DNA from: Prevotella sp.
GTDB lineage: Bacteria; Bacteroidota; Bacteroidia; Bacteroidales; Bacteroidaceae
DNA length: 36,303 nucleotides
Direction: 5' to 3'
NCBI GenBank assembly: GCA_022771265.1
Contig: JALFCG010000063.1
Location: forward strand, 1 to 36,303
The position numbers and the translations under genes were made by a program. How positions within the stretch are numbered: position 1 is the stretch's first letter; every line of letters begins with the position of its first letter. Below, piece after piece: positions 8,712 to 17,911 of this stretch. The notes beneath the pieces were generated by a model, which did not search any database, was not told where the DNA came from, and saw only the letters and a list, made by a program, of their open reading frames with translations.

Positions 8712-11564
8712 TTATATGATTCCATTTGCCTCATTGTTTTCAAGTTCTTTTAACAGGTCTTTGCAAGGGATGGTGACCCAAACGGCTGTTCCCTTGCCAA
8801 TCGTTGACTCTATTTCCACTTTTCCTCCCATAATGGCGGCAAGCTCACAGCATATGGTCAGTTCAAGTTCTATGTTATAGTTCTGCTTCACTCCGTCGTA
8901 CGTTCGCGTCATTATTCTGTTGACGGTAGCCTTGTCCATACCCATGCCAGAGTCTTTGATGCACATTGTCAACAGTCCGTTATGGTATTCATAACGTGCA
9001 TCGATGAATCCTTTCTTGGTGAACTGTGCAGAGAGGAGCGTAAGGGTCTCGATAATACGTCCTGTCTGTGCAGTGTCAATCTCTAGTATCATCGGTTCCT
9101 CTCTTGTCTCTATGTTTGTTTTGACGCCCTCGTTAACCCCACGGCTGAATCCCATCAGGCACTGTGCCTTGAAGAACTCGCCGAAATCGGTAGGCTGCGG
9201 GGACAGTTCAACCATCCTTGCGTCGATTCTTGACAGCAGGAGAATGTTGTTGACAAGTTTGAGAAGGATGTCGGAGTTTTTCTTTATTTCCTCAATGAAG
9301 GTTTTCTCGTCCTCACGGTCATGGGGAGCGTTGAAGAGTTCAGCAAACCCGACGACGGTGTTCAGTGGTGTCCTTATCTCATAGCTCATGTTTGTGAGGA
9401 AAGAGTTCTTCACTTTCTCGGCTTCCTGCGCCTTCAGTGTCTCTTCCATGAGTTTGTTTTCCGTCTCCACCAGTTCTGTTACGTTACGGCAAAGACAGAA
9501 GTAATGGCTAATTACATGGTCGGCACCCCTCATTGGCACGGCATTCAGTTCGAAATATTGGTTTCGCCTGTTTTTGTCAAGAATCCTGGTTTTGAAACGC
9601 ACCTTGTATTTTCCTATTTTCCGGCCATCCATCTTCAACATGATGTTTGCTGCCTGACGCGTTTGTCCTGCCACAACCGTGTGTACACACTGCAGTTGTG
9701 ACAACCTCAACTTTGGCTTGTGCATGTCATAGGTCAGCTCCATCGTCCTTGTCTTTAAGTCGTAATTAGCGAGAAGTGTGTTGCTTACCTCCAGTGCCGT
9801 ATTGATATTCACCGTATATCTCTTTATCTCTTCCGATGCTGTTTGAATGCGTTTTGAGCGGCGTCGTTCACGATTCATCTGCACTGCCATTTCCGTAATG
9901 TCACGTCCTGCCGACACATAGCATACGAGTTCGCCATTGACATCGTATATTGGCATGATGGTGAATTCATAATAGACCACTCCCTTTCTTGTCCAGAACT
10001 CCGACAATTGTCCGTTCCTTCTTAGTTCGTCAAAGTCAACGATTGAAGACACCCACAGTTCCTCGCCAATATCTCCATGGAGATGATGGAATACCGGGAC
10101 TTGAGATATGTGCATCCTTGACCTGAGGAACGCTTCCTTGTCGATTATTCCGAACGTCTCGCATGCACTGTCGTTGATGTCGGTCATTATGCCGTCCTTG
10201 TCGTAATAAGCCATCTGAGCCATGGCAGTGGTGAACAGCGTGCGGAAGCGGAGCAGGTTGTCGCGGGTCCTGATGAACTTCGAGCGTTCGGCACTCTTGT
10301 CGGTCTGCACGCCCAATAACAGTGTCGGATCTCCATACTCCACGTGCAACACCGAGATGTTCAGGTCAAAGTAGTAGGTCTTTGTCATGTCATTGGGATT
10401 GTGGCACCTGACTGTCAGTGACTCATTGTCAGAAATCCCATTAGCTACCTTAGAAAGTGCCGACTTCAGTTTCTCAAAGTCAGACTGGTCGTAGAACACG
10501 GCAAAAGCCCTTTGGTTATATTCATCGTGGCTCTCGCCCTCGATGGTAACGCTTTTGAACAGGTCCTTCTTTACGTCGTAAGTCCAGATGCGGCAGTTGC
10601 CCGATTTCAGCAGCAGTTCCAGCTGTGTTGTCTGGCGGAGGTACTCTTTTTTCGTCTTTCTTTCCTTATACCTGTAATAGACATTGTACATAATGAAGAA
10701 CACTACCACTGCAAGCAACGTATGTATGACATACCATATCCACTGTCCTGCCTCACTCTCCCTGACCTCAGGATAAAACCATTTTTGCCTGATAGCGAGT
10801 ATTTCCTCACTTGCCGTCAGTTCTTCATATACGCTGTCGAGTTTCTGCAGCAACACGGAGTCATTAGACATGAAATGGTATTCGCCATACGCCATATTGA
10901 TTGACGTTAGGCGGATGTTTTTCAGATTGTTCTTGCTGACAATCGACCTTAGGTTCATTGAGTTCCACAACACGGCACCCTCTCCCGTATTGTTTATCTT
11001 CACGAGCATCGACTTCACATCCTTAATCGGGATGGTGTTATTCCCCATCCCCTCCTTTTTCATCAAGTTGTGGCTGAAGCTGTTTTCGTGGACATACACC
11101 TTATGGTGCCTGAGGTCAGAGAAGTTTCTTACCACCACTTCCTTGTCACGCGACCTTGCCACGCTATGTGTAAAGAGCGAGAGCACGTTATTGCTGTAAG
11201 CCCCATATTTGTCGTGGTAGAAAGCCTTCATTCCTATGGTAAGGTCAGCCTTGCCTGTCAACAGGTCTTCAAAGTTTTGTGGGGTATGTTTTAGCTTGAC
11301 GACAAAGGGTATGTTGAGTTTCTTCATCAACAACCTTATCAGTTCGATGTTGAACCCGTCGGGTTTTCCGTCGCCGTTGGAAAAGGAATACGGTTCGAGG
11401 TCCCAGACGTCTTCATAAACGAGTGGGGAAGCGGATGTGTATCGCCTTGCATAATGCCTTTGGTTGACATTGTCAGTAGCTGTTGTCTTCAAGCTGTCCT
11501 GTCCATTGGCGTTGATTATTAGTGCAAGGCTAAAAATGGTGACGATAAGTCTTTTCGCGCGCAT
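8712..11564 (-). CDS. Degenerate sensor histidine kinase (pseudokinase) with periplasmic solute-binding domain
   Basis: A 950-residue paralog of the next gene. The start is the ATG at 11564. The open frame reaches 11594 only through a TTG lying inside the -7 element TAACTTTG (11599-11592). Order: signal peptide (to about 20), solute-binding-3-like domain (about 45-265), membrane segment (about 274-295), PAS domains, then HisKA- and HATPase-like regions. The phospho-acceptor His is Tyr728 (NMSYEIRTPLN; codon TAT at 9383-9381). The N-box segment reads LTLLSAQFTKKG, without the Asn of NxxxN. The G2 box reads NIELELTI instead of GxGLGL. Only the DSGMG G1 box is preserved. The frame is fully open over 2.8 kb, so selection appears to hold the protein while catalysis is lost. 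A ligand-sensing partner of the intact kinase is a reasonable inference. Confidence 0.92.
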   Translation of the reverse strand: MRAKRLIVTIFSLALIINANGQDSLKTTATDNVNQRHYARRYTSASPLVYEDVWDLEPYSFSNGDGKPDGFNIELIRLLMKKLNIPFVVKLKHTPQNFEDLLTGKADLTIGMKAFYHDKYGAYSNNVLSLFTHSVARSRDKEVVVRNFSDLRHHKVYVHENSFSHNLMKKEGMGNNTIPIKDVKSMLVKINNTGEGAVLWNSMNLRSIVSKNNLKNIRLTSINMAYGEYHFMSNDSVLLQKLDSVYEELTASEEILAIRQKWFYPEVRESEAGQWIWYVIHTLLAVVVFFIMYNVYYRYKERKTKKEYLRQTTQLELLLKSGNCRIWTYDVKKDLFKSVTIEGESHDEYNQRAFAVFYDQSDFEKLKSALSKVANGISDNESLTVRCHNPNDMTKTYYFDLNISVLHVEYGDPTLLLGVQTDKSAERSKFIRTRDNLLRFRTLFTTAMAQMAYYDKDGIMTDINDSACETFGIIDKEAFLRSRMHISQVPVFHHLHGDIGEELWVSSIVDFDELRRNGQLSEFWTRKGVVYYEFTIMPIYDVNGELVCYVSAGRDITEMAVQMNRERRRSKRIQTASEEIKRYTVNINTALEVSNTLLANYDLKTRTMELTYDMHKPKLRLSQLQCVHTVVAGQTRQAANIMLKMDGRKIGKYKVRFKTRILDKNRRNQYFELNAVPMRGADHVISHYFCLCRNVTELVETENKLMEETLKAQEAEKVKNSFLTNMSYEIRTPLNTVVGFAELFNAPHDREDEKTFIEEIKKNSDILLKLVNNILLLSRIDARMVELSPQPTDFGEFFKAQCLMGFSRGVNEGVKTNIETREEPMILEIDTAQTGRIIETLTLLSAQFTKKGFIDARYEYHNGLLTMCIKDSGMGMDKATVNRIMTRTYDGVKQNYNIELELTICCELAAIMGGKVEIESTIGKGTAVWVTIPCKDLLKELENNEANGII

Positions 11565-11591
11565 AGGTATAGAGATGTATTTTAATGTGCG

Positions 11592-11599
11592 CAAAGTTA
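11592..11599 (-). promoter_or_regulatory. -7 element (TAACTTTG) before the pseudokinase gene
   Basis: TAACTTTG on the minus strand matches TAnnTTTG and lies 28 bp before the ATG at 11564. No good TTTG is seen at the -33 distance, so the promoter may be weak or activator-dependent. Confidence 0.45.
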
Positions 11600-11655
11600 T
11601 GAAAAAATACTGAAACAGAGAAATATTTTCCGCTTTTTTTTCCTTTTATGGCACA

Positions 11656-13065
11656 TTATGCCAACGTAAAGTCGAATTGCAGCCCTCCGGAAGGTCTGTT
11701 AATGACTGAAATGGTGCCACCGTGAAGCAATATCGCATTCTTTACTATTGCAAGTCCAAGTCCTGTCCCGCCCAATTTCCTGCTCCTGCCTTTATCTACC
11801 CTGTAGAAACGCTCAAACAGCCTGGGCAAATGCCTTGGCTCCACTCCAACCCCATTGTCGAAAAAGCGGAAATGCCACTCGCCGCTGCTGGTCCTGTCGG
11901 CTGAAATGGTCACCTTGGTGTTGTTTCCGGCGTAAGCAATGGCGTTGTCGGTAAGGTTTCGGAATATGCTGTATATCATGCCGTGGGCTCCTTTGACCAC
12001 TATCTTCTCAGGAAGGCTGGTCCTTAGCGCCATGCCACGTTCCTCAAGTTGCAACGACGTCTCCTTGGCAATTTGGCGTATGATGCCCGTCACGTCAACA
12101 TCCTCAAACTCTATCATTCCGGTAGCGTCGTCGAGGCGGTTGAGCGTGGATATGTCGCGCAGCAAACTGGTAAGGCGCTTGCTTTGTGCATAGCAGCGTT
12201 CGAGGAACATATTACGGTTGTCGTCGCTGATGTCGCGATGTTCCATAATGGTTTCCAGATAGCCCTGTATGCTTGCCACCGGTGTCTTCAGTTCATGAGC
12301 CACATTTTGTGTCAGCTGTCGCTTCAGCTCGTTCTGCTCTTCCTTTGTCTTCTGCAACCGCTTGTAAATTTTAATTATACTTTCCGATATTTCCCCCAGT
12401 TCGTCGTCAGAGAACTGGGCGAGGTCTTCCGTCTCGAGACTCTCGCCATGGTCGGCACGCTGTGCGAAGATGTGTAGCTTCATGATGTTCGAGTCCAGCC
12501 GGCGTATGAATCGATAGAGGGTCAACGAGAGTATCGCCATCATCAGCAAGGCGAACCATATATAATGCTGGTCGGCACGAAGTGACTTGGCGAGGTCGTT
12601 GTCGTAAGGCAACGCCGAACGTATGATGATATGCTGACGCGGCAGCAGGGTGGCAGAATAAAAGAAGTCGCCCTTAATGGTGCTGCTTTCCCGGCTGATG
12701 TCAAATCCAGTGCCATTCTTCAGAGCCTCAATGACTTCCTTCCTGTTCTTATGGTTTTCGATATTGCCGTAGTCCTTCCTGCGATTGTCATAGATGACGC
12801 TTCCATCCGTTGATATCATTGTCACCCGAAGGTGGGCGATATAATGACTTTTCACGAATGAGTCAACCACAGTCCCGTCAATGCGTCCCCATGACTCAAC
12901 CTGGTCGGCAAGACGATTGTTGTAGTCCTGCAGGTGGAGATTGAGCATGTCAATCTTGAACTGCTTTTCACGTGCCTGTTGAAACACGATAAACAGTACT
13001 GCGAAAATGAGAAACAGCGACAGTATTCCCCAAAACAGGCGTTTGCCTACGGTCAATTTTGTCAT
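11656..13065 (-). CDS. Two-component sensor histidine kinase, PhoR-like
   Basis: A 469-residue membrane kinase. Transmembrane 1 is at about 10-29, a periplasmic PhoR/Cache-like sensor region at about 30-167, and transmembrane 2 at about 168-187. A HAMP-like linker follows (about 188-240). HisKA has His257 in NVAHELKTPVASIQGYL. The HATPase domain has the N box RNLTDNAIAYAG, G1 DNGVG, F box LFERFYR and G2 GGTGLGLAIVK, all intact. It lies 34 bp after the response regulator gene on the same strand, so the two form one transcription unit and a cognate pair. Residues 84-95 (ISTDGSVIYDNR) are typical of the extracytoplasmic PAS-like fold. The stimulus is unknown. Phosphate cannot be claimed because no pst or phoU genes are nearby. 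Confidence 0.95.
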   Translation of the reverse strand: MTKLTVGKRLFWGILSLFLIFAVLFIVFQQAREKQFKIDMLNLHLQDYNNRLADQVESWGRIDGTVVDSFVKSHYIAHLRVTMISTDGSVIYDNRRKDYGNIENHKNRKEVIEALKNGTGFDISRESSTIKGDFFYSATLLPRQHIIIRSALPYDNDLAKSLRADQHYIWFALLMMAILSLTLYRFIRRLDSNIMKLHIFAQRADHGESLETEDLAQFSDDELGEISESIIKIYKRLQKTKEEQNELKRQLTQNVAHELKTPVASIQGYLETIMEHRDISDDNRNMFLERCYAQSKRLTSLLRDISTLNRLDDATGMIEFEDVDVTGIIRQIAKETSLQLEERGMALRTSLPEKIVVKGAHGMIYSIFRNLTDNAIAYAGNNTKVTISADRTSSGEWHFRFFDNGVGVEPRHLPRLFERFYRVDKGRSRKLGGTGLGLAIVKNAILLHGGTISVINRPSGGLQFDFTLA

Positions 13066-13099
13066 AAGATTTTATACTATGTTTTTATTTCAGTCAGCT

Positions 13100-13792
13100 C
13101 TACGCATCAAAGAAGTAGCCAAATCCGAGCCTTGTCACTATACACTTGGAATAAGGTCCGATTTTCTTCCTTAGCCTTGTGATGTTCACATCTACGGTAC
13201 GGTCGAGCACGAGCACGTCAGAGGGCCATACGCGGTTAATAAGGTCCTGACGTGAAAACACTCTTCCGCTTTCTTCAAGCAGGGTATGGAGAATTTCAAA
13301 CTCTGTCTTAGTGAAAGCCACCTGCTCACCTTCCACACTCACGGTCTTTTTGTCAAGATTCAGTTCCAGTCCCTGATACTTCAAGGTGGAAGGTTGGCGT
13401 TCGTCGTTGTCCTTTGCCGTCCGTCTGATGACAGCCCTGACCCTTACGAGAACCTCACGTATGGAAAAAGGTTTCGATATGTAGTCGTCAGCCCCGAGAT
13501 TAAATCCCGTGACCGTGTCGTTTTCCGTGTCACGTGCCGTAAGGAATATGATTGGCAAGTCTTTTGTCTGCTGGTCCTGCTTCAGGCGTTTGGCAAGTGC
13601 AAATCCCGACATTTCTCCCATCATCACGTCAAGCAGCAGCAAGTCGAACGACTTTATGTCAAGTGTCAGTGCCATCTCAGCCGAGTCAGCAGTTTCCACT
13701 TCATAACCTTCCGTTTCGAGATTGAACTTAAGAATCTCACAAAGGTCTTGCTCGTCATCTACAACGAGGATTCTCCATTTGTTGTTTGTCAT
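13100..13792 (-). CDS. Response regulator, OmpR/PhoB family
   Basis: A 230-residue transcription regulator with an N-terminal receiver (acidic pocket Asp12/Asp13, phospho-acceptor Asp55 in LLLLDVMMGEMSG, Thr85, Lys107) and a C-terminal winged-helix DNA-binding domain (about 130-228, including FTKTEFEILHTLLEESGRVFSRQDLI and the recognition helix region RTVDVNITRLRKKIG). It is transcribed ahead of its PhoR-like kinase. A promoter is visible immediately upstream (TAATTTTG at 13826-13819 with TTTG 23 bp before). The gene may also serve the intact solute-binding kinase further down the same strand, which has no receiver of its own. That link is inference. Confidence 0.95.
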   Translation of the reverse strand: MTNNKWRILVVDDEQDLCEILKFNLETEGYEVETADSAEMALTLDIKSFDLLLLDVMMGEMSGFALAKRLKQDQQTKDLPIIFLTARDTENDTVTGFNLGADDYISKPFSIREVLVRVRAVIRRTAKDNDERQPSTLKYQGLELNLDKKTVSVEGEQVAFTKTEFEILHTLLEESGRVFSRQDLINRVWPSDVLVLDRTVDVNITRLRKKIGPYSKCIVTRLGFGYFFDA

Positions 13793-13818
13793 ATATGTTT
13801 CAAATTATGTTTCCGCTG

Positions 13819-13853
13819 CAAAATTACGGAATAAATTGGACATTACAATCAAA
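13819..13853 (-). promoter_or_regulatory. Promoter for the response regulator-kinase operon
   Basis: The -7 element TAATTTTG at 13826-13819, followed by CAGC, is preceded by TTTG with a 23-bp spacer on the minus strand. The leader to the ATG at 13792 is about 20 nt. Confidence 0.55.
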
Positions 13854-13887
13854 ATAGTGTTACATTTTCATTAAAATCATTCTGTCG

Positions 13888-13918
13888 AAAAAAAAGGGGC
13901 GACCAAACAGGCCGCCCC
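13888..13918 (-). terminator. Intrinsic terminator after aroC or of a small transcript
   Basis: On the minus strand a 9-bp GC-rich stem (13918-13910 with 13904-13896, one G-U pair) and a 5-nt loop are followed by eight T. It lies 150 bp beyond the aroC stop and 95 bp before the response regulator gene, and so insulates the two. Confidence 0.85.
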
Positions 13919-14000
13919 AAACCAACACAAAAACTAAACTAGACTTAACTAAATCTATTTGAGATTTTCACAAATCCCGAAGATAGCTTATTTACACGTG

Positions 14001-14008
14001 CAAAGATA
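14001..14008 (-). promoter_or_regulatory. Possible promoter (TATCTTTG) inside the aroC-regulator gap
   Basis: TATCTTTG on the minus strand matches TAnnTTTG and has an ATTG 20 bp upstream as a weak -33. A transcript from here would stop at the terminator at 13918-13888, giving an RNA of about 105-110 nt with no open frame of note. It may equally be a chance match in AT-rich sequence. Confidence 0.3.
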
Positions 14009-14069
14009 GAAATACTTTTTGATACGTGCAATACTTTTGAGTGACAAAACTACTAAAAAATGTAAAATA

Positions 14070-15167
14070 TCACATTTTTGTAGTCTTATTCATCAAATAA
14101 TAGTCCAAAATGGTCATTGCCGCCATTGATTCCACTACAGGAACGGCACGAGGCAGCACGCAGGGGTCGTGACGCCCACGGGCAGTAAGGGTGGTGGCGT
14201 TGCCTTCCACATCGACCGTTTCCTGCTCCATCAGCAGGGTGGCGACTGGCTTGAAAGCGACTCTGAAGTATATGTCCTCACCGTTGCTTATACCGCCTTG
14301 GATGCCGCCGCTATGGTTGGTCTTTGTGTGAAGGCGGAGCGGTTCGCCATTGGCGGCAGCCTCGTTGGGAAGGAAGATGTCATTAACGTCCGTTCCCATG
14401 TAGTTTGCCATGTCAAAGCCGTCGCCATATTCAAAGCCTTTTACCGCGTTTATTGTCAGCATGGCATGTCCGAGGGCAGCATGAAGCTTTCCGAATTCCG
14501 GTTCGCCAAGTCCCACGGGGCATCCCTTAATCACACAAGTGATGACTCCACCGACAGTGTTTCCCTTGCCCTTTACCTCTTTTATAAGGTTCGCCATGCG
14601 CTCAGCCGTCAATGGGTCTGGACAACGCACATCGTTGGTTTCAACCTTCGTGAGGTCGTAGTCACGGTAGCCTCCGTCAAGTCTTACAGGTCCGACCTGT
14701 GATGTGTAGGCAACGATATCGACACCAATCTGTCGTAATGCCAACTTAGCCAGCGCTCCGCCTACGCAGCGTGCAATCGTTATGCGAGCCGACGACCGTC
14801 CACCTCCCCGGTGGTCGCGTATGCCGAACTTCTCATGATAAGTGTAGTCAGCATGAGAAGGACGGAAGATGTTGCGCATATTATCGTAGTCGTTGGAATG
14901 CTGGTTAGTGTTTCTTACGATAAACCCTATAGGGCATCCTGTTGACTTTCCTTCAAACACACCGCTTAGCAGCTCCACGCTGTCGGCTTCCTTGCGGCTG
15001 GTAGTCAATGCACTTTGTCCCGGCCGGCGTCGGTTGAGTTCAGCCTGTATGAAGTCGGTGTCGATGTCAATACCTGCAGGCATTCCATCTACCACACCTC
15101 CCACAGCAGCACCGTGACTTTCGCCAAACGTGGTGATTCTGAATATGTTTCCAAATGAGTTCCGCAT
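14070..15167 (-). CDS. aroC: Chorismate synthase
   Basis: This enzyme converts 5-enolpyruvylshikimate-3-phosphate to chorismate, the last step of the shikimate pathway, and needs reduced FMN. The 365-residue protein begins [19 protein letters not shown] with GESHG at residues 15-19. Other family signatures are [15 protein letters not shown], the [12 protein letters not shown] signature and [15 protein letters not shown] near the C-terminus. The open frame runs back to 15341, but those 58 residues are an alternative reading of the slyD tail. The ATG at 15167 lies 1 nt after the slyD stop and gives the normal length. An AT-rich inverted repeat at 14050-14083 spans the stop codon. Transcription probably ends at the terminator near 13900. 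Confidence 0.97.
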   Translation of the reverse strand: MRNSFGNIFRITTFGESHGAAVGGVVDGMPAGIDIDTDFIQAELNRRRPGQSALTTSRKEADSVELLSGVFEGKSTGCPIGFIVRNTNQHSNDYDNMRNIFRPSHADYTYHEKFGIRDHRGGGRSSARITIARCVGGALAKLALRQIGVDIVAYTSQVGPVRLDGGYRDYDLTKVETNDVRCPDPLTAERMANLIKEVKGKGNTVGGVITCVIKGCPVGLGEPEFGKLHAALGHAMLTINAVKGFEYGDGFDMANYMGTDVNDIFLPNEAAANGEPLRLHTKTNHSGGIQGGISNGEDIYFRVAFKPVATLLMEQETVDVEGNATTLTARGRHDPCVLPRAVPVVESMAAMTILDYYLMNKTTKM

Positions 15168-15168
15168 A

Positions 15169-15771
15169 TCAATGGCAATGTCCGCATCCACATCCGTGAC
15201 CATGGTCATGACCACCGCAGTCATGGTCGCCGCAGCCACCTCCACAATCGTCACAACCGCATCCGCATCCGCCTTCTCCGCTGAGGTAGTTGACAAGGTT
15301 CTGTATCTCCTGGTTGCTTGCCTCTCGTTTCTCAAGCACACGTCCCTTGAAGTTTAAGGTCTTGCCGGCAAGCGGATGGTTGAGGTCCATCTTCACCTTG
15401 TCGTCGGTGATGGCGAGCACACGTCCGTAGAAATGGTTGCCGTCTTCGTTCTGTAAAGGCACGATAGCGCCCTCGAAGATATTCTCGTGGTCGAAATGTC
15501 CATTTATCTGGAATATGCTACGGTCAAGGTCAAGAACCCTTGTCGTCTCATAGTCGCCGTAAGCCTGCTCTTTTGTGAGCTGGAAGTCAAACTGCGCCCC
15601 TGGTTCGAGATTGACGATTTGCTTTTCAAATTCGTCAAGCGTCACCCCGAATCCAGTGATGAACTGGAATGGCTTTGTAGTTGGTGCTTCCTCTATTTTC
15701 TCAGTTTTTTCGCCTTCAACGGTGTAAAGCGTATAGCTTACAGCCATGAACATGTTGTGCTTTCTTTCCAT
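15169..15771 (-). CDS. slyD: FKBP-type peptidyl-prolyl isomerase, SlyD-like, with Cys/His-rich metal-binding tail
   Basis: A cytoplasmic prolyl isomerase/chaperone of 200 residues. The FKBP half-domains carry [20 protein letters not shown] and [15 protein letters not shown] (the SlyD 'NHPLAGKTL' signature), with the IF chaperone insert between them. The last ~35 residues hold nine Cys and six His separated mainly by Gly, Asp and a few other residues. E. coli SlyD has a comparable His/Cys-rich tail used for nickel insertion into hydrogenase. Metal storage or delivery here is inference, and no hydrogenase or urease genes are in the window. A promoter lies upstream (TTTG at 15841-15838, TACCTTTG at 15817-15810). 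aroC follows after 1 nt, so the genes are co-transcribed. Confidence 0.93.
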   Translation of the reverse strand: MERKHNMFMAVSYTLYTVEGEKTEKIEEAPTTKPFQFITGFGVTLDEFEKQIVNLEPGAQFDFQLTKEQAYGDYETTRVLDLDRSIFQINGHFDHENIFEGAIVPLQNEDGNHFYGRVLAITDDKVKMDLNHPLAGKTLNFKGRVLEKREASNQEIQNLVNYLSGEGGCGCGCDDCGGGCGDHDCGGHDHGHGCGCGHCH

Positions 15772-15809
15772 TATTGATTCTGTTTATCTCTTTCGTTGTT
15801 TTATCTCGG

Positions 15810-15841
15810 CAAAGGTACTGAATATATTTTGAATAGCCAAA
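15810..15841 (-). promoter_or_regulatory. Promoter for slyD-aroC
   Basis: TTTG at 15841-15838 and TACCTTTG at 15817-15810 with a 20-bp spacer on the minus strand fit the Bacteroidota consensus. The leader to the slyD ATG is about 35 nt. Confidence 0.65.
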
Positions 15842-15968
15842 TGTTTCACGGTTTTTTTGTATTTTTTGCACACTTCGTGGGTGTTAGTGCAATTTTGCTT
15901 TCAATTTATCGTAATAAAGACATTAATCATTTCAAAATTGTAACCAAAAGTTTTTTTTTATGAAAATA

Positions 15969-16003
15969 TTTGTTGGATATTACCGAAAAAAACTGTAACT
16001 TTG
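15969..16003 (+). promoter_or_regulatory. Promoter for the ilv operon
   Basis: TTTG at 15969-15972 and TAACTTTG at 15996-16003 followed by CAGC; spacer 23 bp. The ~65-nt leader shows no branched-chain-codon leader peptide, T-box or attenuator hairpin. The 302-bp gap from slyD otherwise holds only the divergent slyD promoter and AT-rich sequence. Confidence 0.6.
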
Positions 16004-16073
16004 CAGCCTAAATAAAAACATTCTGTACTCCAAACAGTTGAGTTAAGAAGAAAATTAAACAGAAATACAAGAT

Positions 16074-17879
16074 ATGAAACACCAATTGAGAAGTGCCGTA
16101 TGCACTGAAGGAAGAAGAATGGCAGGAGCCCGCGCGCTCTGGGTTGCCACAGGTATGAAACGTGAACAGTTCGGCAAGCCCATCATAGCCGTCGTGAACT
16201 CGTTCACGCAGTTTGTGCCAGGTCACACACATCTTCACGAGATAGGACAGATTGTGAAGCAGGAAATTGAAGCTATGGGATGCTATGCCGCTGAGTTCAA
16301 CACTATAGCTATCGACGACGGAATAGCCATGGGGCACGACGGCATGCTCTATTCGCTGCCTTCACGTGACATCATTGCCGACTCCGTGGAATATATGGTC
16401 AACGCACACAAGGCTGATGCCATGATTTGCATATCCAACTGCGACAAGGTGACACCTGGAATGCTTATGGCGTCGATGAGACTTAACATACCTACCGTGT
16501 TCTGTTCAGGAGGACCAATGGAGGCCGGACGATGGCGCGGCGAGAATGCCGACCTCATCACGGCAATGGTCAAGGGTGCCGACCCGGCGGTCAGCGACGA
16601 GGAGATGGCAGAGATTGAGGGTTGCTCATGTCCAGGATGCGGCAGCTGCTCCGGAATGTTCACTGCCAACTCCATGAATTCCCTCACCGAGGCAATAGGA
16701 CTCTCCCTGCCTGGCAACGGAACCATCCTCGCCACCCACGAGAACCGCATACGCCTGTTCAAGGACGCTGCGCGACAGATAGTGAAAAACGCGCTGGCTT
16801 ATTATGAGGACGGCGACGAGAGCGTTCTCCCCAAGAACATCGCCACACGCAAGGCTTTCCTCAACGCAATGACTCTCGACATTGCCATGGGCGGCAGCAC
16901 CAACACCGTGCTGCACCTGCTTGCCGTGGCACAAGAGGCTGGCGCCGAATTCAAGATGAGCGACATTGACGAACTGAGCCGACGCGTGCCTTGCCTCTGC
17001 AAGCTCGCTCCAAACACTCAGAAATACAGTGTTCAGGAATGCGGACGTGCAGGCGGCATCCTCGGCATTCTCAACGAACTAAACAAAGGCGGACTCATCG
17101 ACGGGTCTGCAATACGCGTTGACGGAAAGACCCTCGGCGAACAGATGGAGAAATACGACATCACCAAAGCGACTATCGACCCTGAGGCAAACCGCATCTA
17201 CCAGACAGCGCCGGGACGCAAGTTCTCAACAAAGATGGGAAGCCAGAACGCACAGTGGGGAGAACTCGACACCGACCGCGAGAACGGATGCATACGCGAC
17301 CTTGAGCACGCCTATACCAAGGACGGAGGTCTTGCAGTGCTCTTCGGCAACATTGCACAGGACGGTTGCGTGGTGAAGACTGCCGGTGTTGACGAGGCAC
17401 TGTGGAAATTCTCAGGCCCGGCAAAGGTGTTCGACTCTCAGGAAGATGCCTGCGAAGGAATACTCGGCGGCAAAATACAAAGCGGCGACTGCGTGGTAAT
17501 CACCCACGAGGGACCAAAGGGCGGTCCGGGAATGCAGGAGATGCTCTACCCCACCTCTTATATAAAGAGTATGCACCTTGGCAAGGAATGTGCGCTCATC
17601 ACCGACGGACGCTTCTCAGGCGGAACAAGCGGCTTGAGCATTGGACACATCTCGCCGGAGGCTGCCTCAGGCGGCAACATCGGAAAGATTGTCGATGGCG
17701 ACATCATCGAGATTGACATCCCGAACCGTTCCATCAACGTGCGCTTGTCAGACGAGGAACTCGAAGCCCGCCCGCAACAACCACTGAAGCGCAACCGCCA
17801 AGTGAGCAAGGCTCTCAAGGCTTACGCGCAAAGCGTGGCAAGTGCCGACAAGGGGGGTGTGAGAATCATAGAAGATTGA
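16074..17879 (+). CDS. ilvD: Dihydroxy-acid dehydratase
   Basis: This enzyme dehydrates 2,3-dihydroxy-isovalerate and 2,3-dihydroxy-3-methylvalerate to the keto acids that precede valine and isoleucine. The 601-residue protein is close to the usual length. It has [12 protein letters not shown] (Cys123, modified-Lys position Lys125) and the cysteine cluster [20 protein letters not shown] (about 183-201), which together provide iron-sulfur ligands. The C-terminal [23 protein letters not shown] signature is present. It is the first gene of ilvD-ilvB-ilvN-thioesterase, with its own promoter 70 nt upstream. The gap to ilvB (32 nt) contains a short GATTGAA direct repeat. Confidence 0.98.
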   Translation: MKHQLRSAVCTEGRRMAGARALWVATGMKREQFGKPIIAVVNSFTQFVPGHTHLHEIGQIVKQEIEAMGCYAAEFNTIAIDDGIAMGHDGMLYSLPSRDIIADSVEYMVNAHKADAMICISNCDKVTPGMLMASMRLNIPTVFCSGGPMEAGRWRGENADLITAMVKGADPAVSDEEMAEIEGCSCPGCGSCSGMFTANSMNSLTEAIGLSLPGNGTILATHENRIRLFKDAARQIVKNALAYYEDGDESVLPKNIATRKAFLNAMTLDIAMGGSTNTVLHLLAVAQEAGAEFKMSDIDELSRRVPCLCKLAPNTQKYSVQECGRAGGILGILNELNKGGLIDGSAIRVDGKTLGEQMEKYDITKATIDPEANRIYQTAPGRKFSTKMGSQNAQWGELDTDRENGCIRDLEHAYTKDGGLAVLFGNIAQDGCVVKTAGVDEALWKFSGPAKVFDSQEDACEGILGGKIQSGDCVVITHEGPKGGPGMQEMLYPTSYIKSMHLGKECALITDGRFSGGTSGLSIGHISPEAASGGNIGKIVDGDIIEIDIPNRSINVRLSDEELEARPQQPLKRNRQVSKALKAYAQSVASADKGGVRIIED

Positions 17880-17911
17880 AAGATTGAATAATTAAAAGAT
17901 TTGTTGATACA

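Noticed and set aside
14050..14083. AT-rich inverted repeat over the aroC stop as the main terminator
   Set aside because: The stem is A/T only with a bulge, and a far better terminator lies at 13888-13918.
15168..15341. 58-residue N-terminal extension of AroC
   Set aside because: It is another frame of the slyD Cys/His tail. Chorismate synthase starts at MRNSFGN and has normal length from there.
16004..16073. T-box, leader peptide or attenuator ahead of ilvD
   Set aside because: The short leader has no run of Ile/Val/Leu codons, no T-box consensus and no terminator hairpin.
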